64,000 nucleotides of DNA from Panonychus citri (Eukaryota; Arthropoda; Arachnida; Trombidiformes; Tetranychidae): contig NW_026515448.1 of the NCBI RefSeq assembly GCF_014898815.1, positions 1-64,000 on the forward strand, written 5' to 3'. Below the pieces are notes generated by a model that saw nothing but the letters and a program-made list of their open reading frames with translations, was not told the DNA's origin and searched no databases. The translations under genes were made by a program, and so were the position numbers. Of this stretch, positions 51,313 to 60,393 are shown piece by piece (the first letter of the stretch is position 1; every line of letters starts with the position of its first letter).

Positions 51313-54300
51313 TTACGCGCGTATTTTGAAGTGTTGTAGATTTTCGTTTTCAACTGCTTTATACATTCTGGACAATGAATTTACTATCTCGCTTGTTTCC
51401 AGGCATTTTTTCAGGAGCATCGGTTTCGTATTTCTGGTAAATCGATCACCTTCCATGAGTCCTTCTATTCTGTGTCTTAGGTTCAAGAAGTAACAACATT
51501 CATAGAGAATATGGTCAGCATCTTGAGCTCCATTTCCACATAGAGTGCATTCAATGTTATCGTTATCAATGATGTTTACTCTTTTCATATGTTTTTTAAA
51601 CATTCCATGACCCGTAATGAATTTACTCAGGATTTCCCAGTTCTCAATCTCGGAGATTCTTGCCAGAAGTTTTGTATCTTTTGACCATTCCTTAATATGA
51701 GGTGTTGCTTCCTCATCAAACATTGTTTGGAAATTTCTCAGGTTCATCGTTTTTAACTCATGCTTAACAAAGGTTTTTGGGACTTTATCGAAATCTTTCT
51801 TAGTTTTCTTGAGAGCACCTGATTTTGCAAGTTCATCAGCTAGTTCGTTCCCAAACGTGCCTGTGTGACCTCTTGTCCATCTGACTTCAACTTCAACCCT
51901 ATTGTTAAGGATTTCTAGTAGATATCTCGTGTCACTTGTGAGTTCTACTTCTTTGCTCTTTTTGCATAGAGCAAGTAGTGAGGCTTGTGAATCCGTCCAG
52001 ATTATCAATTTGTTGATTTTAGGGAACTTTCTCATACATAGAAAATGATCAGCAGCTTTCTTTATTGCAAGCATTTCTGCCTGGAATACCGTGCAATATT
52101 CCGATAAGCAGAGTTTTTTCTTAATTTTAACATTGTCATTGTTTAAGACACAAAAGCCAGCTCCAACTCCATTGATTGATTTAGACCCATCCGTGAAAAC
52201 ATGATAGATATCGGGGTTTTTTGAGAGGCTTTCTCGTAGCTCATCACTTGTTACCAGGTAATACTTTGGGTACGTACGTAGACCGGGGTGTTTACGAAGC
52301 TCGTAGTCAAGATAACGTTCAAGTTCTCTATCGCTTGGAAGCAGTCCATATCTTTCATTTCCTGCGAATACATTTCTCTTCTTGTATATTTCAGAGAGCG
52401 TAAGCATGATGGGTTTGTAACCCGCTAGTGATATTGCATTTATCCAGGAGTTACTATAGAACATATGACTTGTTTTGAGCACGTAGGTGCGTTGAAGTCG
52501 CTTCAGCTTCGTAATCAGGCTCTTCTCAGCGAGTTTGTGACCCCATACTACTACTGCGTAGGACAAGATTGGTATCACTACTGCTTCGTAGATGGTTCTG
52601 AACATCGCGTTGTGCCTTCCGTAGGTGCGTTTAACTATAGCTATAGCCTTGCTCGATATTCCATTCGCTTTGCGTATAACTTCATTGAGATGTTGGTTGA
52701 AGTTTAGTCTCGTATCAATTGTGACCCCAAGGGTTTTAATTGCCTTGACGTATGGTATAATCTTGTCGTCAAGCTTAATCGAAATGTCTTGGTTCTTTAT
52801 CGACTTCATTTTCATACAAGCGGACTTTGATGCGGAGAATCTCATGTGATTTGTGTTTGCCCATGTTTCACAAGTTTCTTTCATGAAGGTGTTTAGTCCT
52901 TCTAACTCCTCTTGTGTATCAGCAGTTAGGATTATACTGACATCATCTGCGTACGCTACAACCTCGATTTTTTCTGACAGCTTTTCTAATAGGTCGTTGA
53001 TAATAATAAGCCAGAAGAGTGGACCAAGTACAGAGCCTTGAATGCATCCTCGGTTATTATTTTTCTCTACCCTTGTTCCCATGAATCTCGCTTGGACTGT
53101 TCGATCTCTTAGATAGTCTTTTATAAGATGATACAAGTTTGCAGGTATTTCGACTTTTCTGAGTTTCATTAAGATGCTTGGCCACCAAGCGTTATCAAAC
53201 GCACCCTCAATGTCCAAAGATACTAAGAGGACGTTTTTGAACTTTCTCTTTTTCTCCTTTATCTTCGCTATTAGTACTTCCAGTCCATTTTCAGCTGATC
53301 TTCCTTTTCTAAATCCATATTGTGAATCGTGTAGGTAGTTGCATTTTTCTAAGTGCCAGGTGAGTCTTCCATGAATAAGCTGCTCCAATCCTTTGCCAAG
53401 TAGCGGTAGCAAGCCTATTGGGCGGTATGACTTTGGTTGCGTGTAGTCACCTTTCCCTGGTTTCGGGATATACTTGATTACTGCCTTTTTCCATTTTTTT
53501 GGGAAAATTGAACTAGACAAACATTCATTATAGACCTTGAGGAGGAGAGCTGGTTGACTCTCTCTAGCAAATTCACATATACTTGGGTTCAGTCCATCGT
53601 AGCCTGGCGCTTTCGCATAATGAACTTTCTTGAAGATTCTTTCCATTTCCTCCATCGTAAAAGGTGGTTCAGACGTAGCTGCGTAAGGCGTACCTACGTT
53701 TACTCGTATTTGCGCTTGCTCTTCGTTGTCATACTTCGGTTCGTCTTCCGGAAAAAAGGTGTTCAGAAGGAGCATACCAGAATCTTCTGCCGAAAGCAGT
53801 TTACCATTTGACATAAGACATTGCTGCTGAATCATTTGTGTATGTCTTATCCATTTGTTCACCGTATCCCATACACTAGTTTCCTCCATTGTTTCCGTGA
53901 ATTCTCTCCAGGTTTTGCGTTTTGATGTTATAATCGTCTTCTTGACCTCTTCTCTAAGCTTACTGAGACTCTGCCTCAGTTGATCTCGTCTTTCAGCTCT
54001 ACTGCAATTTGCTATACTCCTTCTTATGGCAGATATTCTTTTATCGTAGTCCTTTATCTCTTTTGTAAGCCATCTTGGTTCCTCATTTATTTTACGCAGC
54101 GTTGGTTTGCCCAAGGTATATTGTGACGCACTGGTTAGTGCCTTCGTATACGCATTCACCAGCTTTATTCCTTCGAGATTTTTCAGCTTGATGGAATCAG
54201 TTTTTTGTTCAAAGACTAACTTGAACCTTTTCCAGTTGGTTGGTTTTGACTTGAAAATTTTTGTTGAATCAAGTCTGGAGTATTCATACATTGCATCTAA

Positions 54301-54978
54301 CTCGAATGTTATTGCATAATGATCTGACGTTGTTCCAATGTCTTGTCTTACTTTCCAATTCCCAATTTTACCGACAAGTTTTTCAGTTGCAGCTGTTAAA
54401 TCAACAATACTTTTATGTTCGATACCATTTCTCGTGGCACTGAACGTAGGTGCAGTGCCTTCATTAATCAGAACTAGATTATTTTGTTCAAGATAGTCAT
54501 AGAGATGTCTTCCTTTTGCATTGGTTTTAGAGTCTCCCCATTGCGATGACCTAGCATTGAAGTCACCTAGGCAGAGAATCTCATCAGTTCTATATTCGGT
54601 CAGGACTTTGCTGAGTGCTGCAAATATCTCCTCACGATGGTATAATGGTGGTGCATAGACTGATATACAAGTTATCCATCCATTCTTGGTTTTTATGCGA
54701 CAAGCTGCGATGTACGGACTGTTGGTTTCAATAGGCATTTGTGGTATGTCTGTGTCTAATACTACAACCGCTGCGTATCTGCAGCCAGATGAACACTTTT
54801 TTGCTGGAGTATGTTGTATATATTTCTTTGGACAGCCTTTTAGGATTCCGTTAAAATTATTGGTTTCTTGTAAAAATAAAATGGATGTTTTTTCACACTC
54901 ACAATGTGTAATCACTTGCGTCGTCGATGTTTCACTTTTGTTCACATTTAACTGCATAACTTTAAAATTTTTGTTCAT
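51313..54978 (-). CDS. T ORF2: endonuclease-RT-RNase H, intact, 1221 residues
   Basis: Full-length R1-clade-like polyprotein. Endonuclease occupies residues 1-230 (LNVNKSE, FLQETN at 35-40, LGDFNARSSQWGD near 137, TSDHYAI near 218). RT spans about 440-720 (SYRPIGLLPLLGKG, SLDIEGAFDNAWW, QGSVLGPLFW, YADD near 675). RNase H spans about 925-1055 (FTDGSKSINGVGAGF, QAEMLAI, WTDSQASLLAL, HTGTFGNELADELAK). The C-terminus has TGHGMFKKHMKR and the zinc motif CTLCGNGAQDADHILYEC. All catalytic residues expected for the three enzymes are visible. Activity nicks telomeric DNA and copies element RNA there, by analogy with TRAS/SART. ATG 54978 starts MNKNFKVMQLNVNKS. Confidence 0.92.
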   Translation of the reverse strand: MNKNFKVMQLNVNKSETSTTQVITHCECEKTSILFLQETNNFNGILKGCPKKYIQHTPAKKCSSGCRYAAVVVLDTDIPQMPIETNSPYIAACRIKTKNGWITCISVYAPPLYHREEIFAALSKVLTEYRTDEILCLGDFNARSSQWGDSKTNAKGRHLYDYLEQNNLVLINEGTAPTFSATRNGIEHKSIVDLTAATEKLVGKIGNWKVRQDIGTTSDHYAITFELDAMYEYSRLDSTKIFKSKPTNWKRFKLVFEQKTDSIKLKNLEGIKLVNAYTKALTSASQYTLGKPTLRKINEEPRWLTKEIKDYDKRISAIRRSIANCSRAERRDQLRQSLSKLREEVKKTIITSKRKTWREFTETMEETSVWDTVNKWIRHTQMIQQQCLMSNGKLLSAEDSGMLLLNTFFPEDEPKYDNEEQAQIRVNVGTPYAATSEPPFTMEEMERIFKKVHYAKAPGYDGLNPSICEFARESQPALLLKVYNECLSSSIFPKKWKKAVIKYIPKPGKGDYTQPKSYRPIGLLPLLGKGLEQLIHGRLTWHLEKCNYLHDSQYGFRKGRSAENGLEVLIAKIKEKKRKFKNVLLVSLDIEGAFDNAWWPSILMKLRKVEIPANLYHLIKDYLRDRTVQARFMGTRVEKNNNRGCIQGSVLGPLFWLIIINDLLEKLSEKIEVVAYADDVSIILTADTQEELEGLNTFMKETCETWANTNHMRFSASKSACMKMKSIKNQDISIKLDDKIIPYVKAIKTLGVTIDTRLNFNQHLNEVIRKANGISSKAIAIVKRTYGRHNAMFRTIYEAVVIPILSYAVVVWGHKLAEKSLITKLKRLQRTYVLKTSHMFYSNSWINAISLAGYKPIMLTLSEIYKKRNVFAGNERYGLLPSDRELERYLDYELRKHPGLRTYPKYYLVTSDELRESLSKNPDIYHVFTDGSKSINGVGAGFCVLNNDNVKIKKKLCLSEYCTVFQAEMLAIKKAADHFLCMRKFPKINKLIIWTDSQASLLALCKKSKEVELTSDTRYLLEILNNRVEVEVRWTRGHTGTFGNELADELAKSGALKKTKKDFDKVPKTFVKHELKTMNLRNFQTMFDEEATPHIKEWSKDTKLLARISEIENWEILSKFITGHGMFKKHMKRVNIIDNDNIECTLCGNGAQDADHILYECCYFLNLRHRIEGLMEGDRFTRNTKPMLLKKCLETSEIVNSLSRMYKAVENENLQHFKIRA

Positions 54979-55010
54979 CTTATATTTAAATTATCGAATG
55001 TAGGAGAACA

Positions 55011-56393
55011 TTATGTTCTTCTGTTTTCGAGAACTTCATTGTATGCTGGGCATTTAGTTGATTTTGTGGGTGTGATGGGGATTTTACTAGAACCAATATC
55101 TTTACTGAACACAGGATGTGATTCACAATTTACGCATCGGTGCTTCAGCATCTTTTGTGACAATCTTTAGCTAGATGCTCCTTGACAAGTAAAGCATTTA
55201 GAGTTCGTCTCCTTCTGACGACAGTTTTACCAATATGTCCAGGACAGACATTTGTGACATCTTGTTACTTGCGTATGGAAAGACTGTACAAACTTGGTAT
55301 TCAACAGCTACTCTTTCGCGGTAACCAGTGCATTGAAGAGCTTGGTGTTACTTTCAAAACTACATCTCTTGTTCGTGATTTTAGACCATCAGGTCTGTAA
55401 TCACGTTTCTCCTTGGTATATTTTATATCTTGTTTCAACTCCATTTCACTCTCAGTATTCAGCTAGATATCTCGATTCTGATAGAACATATGTTCAGAAC
55501 TTTCTCTACGTCTCAGCTTGATGTACACTACTAGGCGCACATAGAGGTGCGGCGGCTTTTCTTCTTCCACGTCCAATGCTTGCGTAGCATTAAGCTGCTG
55601 CGTAATTCTATTCTTATCACTCATCGTAGGACAGCGAATCAGGGCTCTATCATGACCAATACCTTTTACGAGCTTAACACCTACGCCAAGCGTATTTACA
55701 TTGATTTTCTCCTTGAATACTGTTGAGCAGTCTTTCTGTTTATCTCCTTCTACCATTGCGTTTTCCTTGAGCTTTACTACGAACGAGCATGTTCCATCAG
55801 TACTTGCTTTTGACTGCTTCACTTTACTTGCGTACGTAGGACGACTTTCTACAATTTTCTCTGTGATAGCGATTATTTCACTTTTTGCTTTCTCCACAGC
55901 ACTTTCAGCAACTTTCTCTAACATAACATCAACAAGCATGTTTTTGATGCTATGCAGTTGTTCGGTCTTTTTCGTGACTTGACGCAGATTACTGAGGGCT
56001 ACTTCCCGGTGTTCACTTTGCATATCAGTTGCCATTCGTACTGCTTTAGTGGCATCTTCAGCATGTTTTCTTATTTGGCAGATCATATTGACGATCACAT
56101 CTAACACTCCTTTAACTGTTGGCACTTCTTCCGTGTTTTCAGCTTCCATTGATACTTCTCCTGGACTTACTCTTGTCCTCTTTTTCCTTTGCTACACTTC
56201 TACTCGGGGTGAATTGGGGAGGGTCTTTGGTAATGACCCTTCCTTCATCATCATACTGTTTCATAGAGTCCAGTATAGCTAAGCAATGCTTTAAGGAAAC
56301 TCTATCAGCTTGCGTAATAGGGTTAGACATACTTCTATCTCTTCCTCCAGCTCGATTAGCTATTTCTTTACTGTTACTGGGCGTATCCAACAT
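55011..56393 (-). pseudogene. T ORF1 (gag), at least three frameshifts
   Basis: A first frame (56393-56139) starts MLDTPSNSKEIANRAG and is basic at its end; a second (56149-55463) has the coiled coil and the central domain (VNTLGVGVKLVKGIGHDRALI). The zinc-knuckle part (CHKCLS, CRQKETNSKC, CVNCESHP; about 55290-55080) is spread over other phases and ends at TAA 55011. Together they give the standard gag layout. A T copy with intact ORF2 but broken ORF1 would need gag from elsewhere. Confidence 0.75.
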
Positions 56394-56664
56394 TTTCCAA
56401 CGTAATAAGACTAGCTTCGTAGAAGAAGTAGGCTCGTAGGTGCGTAGCTGTAACTGTTGTGACTTCGATGTTCTTCTCAGAAGTGACCTCCGATGTGGAA
56501 TTCACTCCTATTTATAGGCAGCGGGTTTAACCAGGTCAACGGAGCAGTGCGTTGAAGCACGAAGTTTCGTAACGTAGAAGCAGCTCGTTACCAAGGTGAC
56601 CAAGTACTATTTCCGTCTGTTGAAAACACTTAAACTTGAATAACAGCTGGTTTCAATCTTATTG
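56394..56664 (-). promoter_or_regulatory. T 5' UTR
   Basis: About 270 bases between TTAGG array 6 and the gag ATG, with TACG/CGTA words and CGTAGGTGCGTAG near 56430. Probably contains the internal promoter; I see no definite core element. Confidence 0.4.
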
Positions 56665-57056
56665 CCAGGTTAGAGTTAGGTTAGGTTAGGTTAGGTTAAG
56701 TTAGGTTAGGTTAGTTTGGGTTAGGCCAGGTTAGGTTAGGTTGTGGTTGGTGTCAGGTTAGGCCAGGTTGTGTTAGGTTGGCTTGGCCAGGGCGGGTTAG
56801 GTTGTGGCCAGTTAGGTTGTGGTTAGGTTAGGTTAGGTTGTGTTAGGTTAGGTTAGGTTAGGTTAGGTTGTGCCAGGTTAGGTTAGGTTAGGCCAGGTTA
56901 GGTTAGGTTAGGTTAGGTTAGGCCAGGCCAGGCCAGGCCAGGTTAGTTGGGTTGTTGGCCAGGTTAGGTTGCCAGGCCAGGTTAGGTTGTTGGCTAGGTT
57001 AGGCCAGGGTTAGGTTAGGTTGTGTTAGGTTAGGTTAGGTTAGGTTTTTTTTTTTT
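56665..57056. repeat. (TTAGG)n array 6 with CCAGG and TTGTG variants, plus poly-T of G3
   Basis: About 380 bases in which TTAGG units are mixed with CCAGG (for example four in a row near 56923-56942) and TTGTG units. Twelve T (57045-57056) follow. This variant set differs from that of array 5. Confidence 0.95.
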
Positions 57057-57556
57057 CGGGCAATAGTTCCTGAGAACGTTTGTAATTTCAAACGCCTGAT
57101 GATCTGACGTTCAACCGCCAAGAGGTGGTCGTTCGCCAGGTATCAGTCGTTTTCGAGATTAGGCGTCTCTTCACGGTTTATTCTCATTTATCATAAACAG
57201 TTCCAGCCATAGAATTTTGGTTGGATATGAAACATTGGTTACATTGATTATACATTTTGTTTTTGAATATATATAATAAAATATTCATTTCTGATTAATA
57301 CAATTGTTTTTGTGAATTATTTGTTTTGGTTCGCCAGATATTTTCTGGTTTGTAATTAGGCGGTTGGGGTTGAGATTACAAAATTTTTATATTGATAACA
57401 TTTGAACATAAACGGAGGGGTGGGGGGATTGGGCGGTTACATGTTTTATACGAATTTTTGTTTATCAGGCGGTTTAATAATAAAGATAACAAAGTTTATG
57501 AAAATACGCCAATTTATATTTTTCAGGCGTTTGCAAAATTTTTCTATTTCTTTGGT
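57057..57556 (-). other. G3 3' UTR
   Basis: The last 126 bases match G2 (43224-43350), with AATAAACCGTG as the reverse of 57172-57182. GGCG/CGCC words stand near 57091, 57113, 57132, 57162, 57359, 57439, 57467 and 57525. Confidence 0.75.
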
Positions 57557-58462
57557 TTATTTTTCTTTGGCATTTTGTTTCCTGGCTTTGTACGACTGGA
57601 TCCAGGCGAGTTTTTCTACTTTGTATTCGCCAAATGGCTTGACTCTATCTGAGCGAATTTCGTCCATTACTAGCTTATGTGCCATTTTATAATGAGTTTT
57701 AATGTCGTCCAGGATAATTGCGGGATAATCACAGTCTTTTATAATACATTGGTAGACTTGGACGTTTTCATCCGGGTCCTTTTTGACTATCTTTGGTGGG
57801 ATTTCGCCTGGACTTTCTGATTTTCTTTTTGGCGGTTGGACTTGGGGAGGGGTTGACGGGATTGTTATTGCTTCTGGAACATTCTTTTTCTTGCTCTTTT
57901 CCTTTTTCTTTTTCTTTTCCTTTACTATTTCTTCCACCTCTTTTTTCGCCTGTTCCATTTCATTCTTTTCCTTTTCTTTTTCTTCCTCTTGAATCTTTTT
58001 CGTCTTGATGATCTGGCGATCAATCTCAGTTTGTTGCATTTCTTTCGTTATTTCTTGAATTTTGTCAACCGCCTGACGTGTTTCTTCATCAGAGGTTTCA
58101 CATTCACCTTCTTCAGGCGTCTGTTCTTTTTCAATCGCCTGTTTCTCAACCGCCAGGAATCGTTTTTTAGGCGATTGATGGATAGTTGGTTTTTCTTCTT
58201 GTTCATTGTCATTCACTTTCACTTCAATCTTTTCAGGCGGTTGACTTTCAACAGGCGTTTCGTTTTTAATTGGCGATGATGGAGGTGTTTCCTTTTTTAC
58301 TGGTTCATTCATGATAGTAACTTGTTCCAATTGTCTCTTTCTTATTGTTGCATTAAGTTCAACTAAGGCACTAATCATATGACTTAAAGCACTTTTCATT
58401 TCACCAATAAACTTGGTAACATTCACTAAAACGTCAGATTCAATGTTCATTTTATTTTCCAT
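57557..58462 (-). CDS. G3 ORF4: accessory C2H2-like protein, 301 residues
   Basis: The N-terminus is a helix (residues about 10-45, TKFIGEMKSALSHMISALVE) that aligns with FLGEIINALNN in G1. A long Lys/Glu-rich region (residues 60-200) follows. The finger YQCIIKDCDYPAIILDDIKTH...H has C-x4-C and H-x4-H spacing, and the tail keeps the motif WIQSYKARK. Start ATG 58462 aligns in part with G1; a second in-frame ATG four codons on is also possible. The charged middle suggests a nuclear protein. The gene is 281 bases past ORF3. Confidence 0.75.
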   Translation of the reverse strand: MENKMNIESDVLVNVTKFIGEMKSALSHMISALVELNATIRKRQLEQVTIMNEPVKKETPPSSPIKNETPVESQPPEKIEVKVNDNEQEEKPTIHQSPKKRFLAVEKQAIEKEQTPEEGECETSDEETRQAVDKIQEITKEMQQTEIDRQIIKTKKIQEEEKEKEKNEMEQAKKEVEEIVKEKKKKKEKSKKKNVPEAITIPSTPPQVQPPKRKSESPGEIPPKIVKKDPDENVQVYQCIIKDCDYPAIILDDIKTHYKMAHKLVMDEIRSDRVKPFGEYKVEKLAWIQSYKARKQNAKEK

Positions 58463-58742
58463 TTTTCAGGCGGTTGAGGTTAAGATGATATTTTTGAATG
58501 TTAAGATGATTGGGATGATAATTTGGGAAGATTTGTAGTAATAAATTTTGATTAAGATGAATTTTGGTGAATTTGAAATAATTTGTTGATTAAAATAAAC
58601 TGAATTAAACAAATGAATTGGGAGATGCAAAGTTTGATGTTCACTTGTTGAGAGTTGAATCCAAACTGAGATTTGTGTTTGTTGTTGGTTGTGTCGATCA
58701 GTAGCTCCATCTACAATCGCCCAATCGCCTGATTATGAACGC
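58463..58742 (-). other. G3 spacer between ORF3 and ORF4
   Basis: AT-rich and non-coding. On minus GTAGATGGAGC (near 58702-58712), about 30 bases past the ORF3 stop, weakly resembles the TAGATGGCGC site at the same place in G1. Confidence 0.4.
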
Positions 58743-60170
58743 TTAATCTTCCAGTTCGCCAAGACAAGCATCTAAGTATTCCTCATATGGGTCCTCTTCA
58801 GGCGGTTCAATGTCACTTGGTTTAATTTGATCGATTACGCCTGAAAATTCTTTCAAAGTATCAGGACTTAAACTTGCGACTGCTTCAAGCGTCTGTGAGA
58901 ACGTTAAAGTCAGTGGACTGCTGTGAGCTTGTGGCTGGAAGGTTTCATCTAGTACAGAGTTTGGTGATTCGTCTGTTAATTTTTTGCCTGATGGTTGATT
59001 TTTAGGCGTTGTAGGCTCTACGACTGATTCTTTTGTTTCTTTCAGGCGGTTGATGCTTTCTGGCGAAATGGCGTTGTCACTTTCTTTCACATTAACTTGT
59101 TCACTTATAAGAGCTGATTCTGAAGGTTGAGATTCACAAGATGAATCTTCATTTTCAGACGATGAAGATGATACCATTTCTCTTGAAGATGGTGCTTTCT
59201 TTGGTTCTTTATTTAAACTTCTTTTCCAGGCGTTCATCAGTTCAATTGCCTTTTCGTCAGGTACAACTACCCAAATGTATTCTCGTTTGTTTTTAGGCGT
59301 TTTACTATGATATTTCTCACAATGACCAGCTAAGTTTCTCTGTTTCCTTGTCTCCGCATAAAGGCATCTCTCACCGCCTTTTCCTTTTCTTAACATACAG
59401 AGTTTTAACTGGGTCAATCCTGGTTCAATTTTCGACCAACGCCTGTTCGCTTTGTTGAACGCCTGAAGAATTATTTTCATTCCTTTAAAGAATCCCGATT
59501 GGTATTCTTTTGGTACCATATCAAACTCTTCCTTGCTTAATTCTCCCCATCTCTGAATGGTTACCATTTCTTTTTCACTTTTGATCGGGCGGTTGACTAC
59601 TTGTTTTTTAATTTCTTTTGGTTTCGCCTGAACTATTTCTTTTTCTGGCGATTTTCTTTTTAGGCGTTCGTTTAACTCTTCTATCTCCATCTTAAGCTTT
59701 CTCAGCTTCTTTCCTTTCTTGGTGAGTAGTTTCTCGATGTTCTTGGCGTGGTTTGAGAGAATCCGAGGACCAAGTTGGATCAACTTCTCATTAAAGCACC
59801 TGGTAGACCAATTTTCGTGTCCACGCCAATAGTCTTTTTCCAAAGATTCGGCGAATTCGCCAAAACATTTCTTCAAGAATTTCTCTTCGTCTTTCACTGT
59901 GATTTGTGTGCCAATTGATCTTGTCGATGCTGAATGTAGAGCGGACATTGGACTAATGTTTTGGTCCCAGGCGAGTTCAAGGTCTTCGTCGTAAACAGGT
60001 AATTCGCCTGATGATGTTCTTTCAGGCGTACGCCTAGTTTTTTGTTTTTTCTTTTTTGTTGGTGATTCAGGCGGTGTTGTTGAAGATGATTTCTTCTTTT
60101 CGTTCACTTTTTCTGTCTCTTTGGATGCACAAGTTTCCATGAATTCATCCCAAGGTTGCTCCATTTTCAC
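58743..60170 (-). CDS. G3 ORF3: accessory C2H2-like protein, 475 residues
   Basis: Reference copy of the accessory protein. It opens MKMEQPWDEFMETC, has a basic Ser/Thr region (residues 20-55), an acidic patch, a helical/coiled part (100-175), the shared block WGELSKEEFDMVPKEYQSGF (about 208-227) with IILQAFNKANRRW after it, and a finger LCMLRKGKGGERC...HCEKYH (Cys near 258 and 269, His near 283 and 288; C-x10-C...H-x4-H). The tail is Ser/Glu-rich and ends in an acidic helix. G1 and T proteins align through the WG block and finger. I know no named domain that fits; a family-specific nucleic-acid-binding role is inferred. Confidence 0.8.
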   Translation of the reverse strand: MKMEQPWDEFMETCASKETEKVNEKKKSSSTTPPESPTKKKKQKTRRTPERTSSGELPVYDEDLELAWDQNISPMSALHSASTRSIGTQITVKDEEKFLKKCFGEFAESLEKDYWRGHENWSTRCFNEKLIQLGPRILSNHAKNIEKLLTKKGKKLRKLKMEIEELNERLKRKSPEKEIVQAKPKEIKKQVVNRPIKSEKEMVTIQRWGELSKEEFDMVPKEYQSGFFKGMKIILQAFNKANRRWSKIEPGLTQLKLCMLRKGKGGERCLYAETRKQRNLAGHCEKYHSKTPKNKREYIWVVVPDEKAIELMNAWKRSLNKEPKKAPSSREMVSSSSSENEDSSCESQPSESALISEQVNVKESDNAISPESINRLKETKESVVEPTTPKNQPSGKKLTDESPNSVLDETFQPQAHSSPLTLTFSQTLEAVASLSPDTLKEFSGVIDQIKPSDIEPPEEDPYEEYLDACLGELED

Positions 60171-60393
60171 AAAGAGTTGATGTCACTTAGTTTTATCAGG
60201 CGATTGTCACTGAGATTAGGCGATTTTCACTTTTAACACTAAATTTTTTACACAATAAGTTTGAATAATAATTAGGAACTGAAAAATATAATAATATGTA
60301 CAAAATAAAAGATGAAATTTGAATAATTAGATTGAGATAATTTGTTTAAAATGAATAAATTTAAAAGTTGGCGATTTGTAATGTTTGATGTTG
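60171..60393 (-). other. G3 spacer between ORF2 and ORF3
   Basis: Short AT-rich linker with two GGCGATT words near 60199 and 60219 and no other feature. Confidence 0.5.

Larger units (their letters stand above)
46518..56664 (-). mobile_element. retrotransposon T: four-ORF telomeric element, ORF2-4 intact
   Basis: A 10.1-kb unit between two TTAGG arrays. On minus it reads 5' UTR (about 270 bases), ORF1 (broken), ORF2 (1221 residues), ORF3 (841), ORF4 (171), 3' UTR, poly(A). It is rich in TACG/CGTA, often as GGTGCGTA or TACGCACTT. Apart from ORF1 it is the best-preserved autonomous copy here. Confidence 0.9.

Noticed and set aside
50922..51353. Upstream start giving a 985-residue T ORF3
   Set aside because: The extra N-terminus overlaps the end of ORF2 and non-coding repeats, while the ATG at 50921 aligns with the starts in G3 and G1.
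23479..57044. Nematode-type TTAGGC telomere, suggested by TTAGGCG words in the G elements
   Set aside because: The arrays themselves are TTAGG without C; TTAGGCG occurs only singly inside elements as part of the GGCG word.
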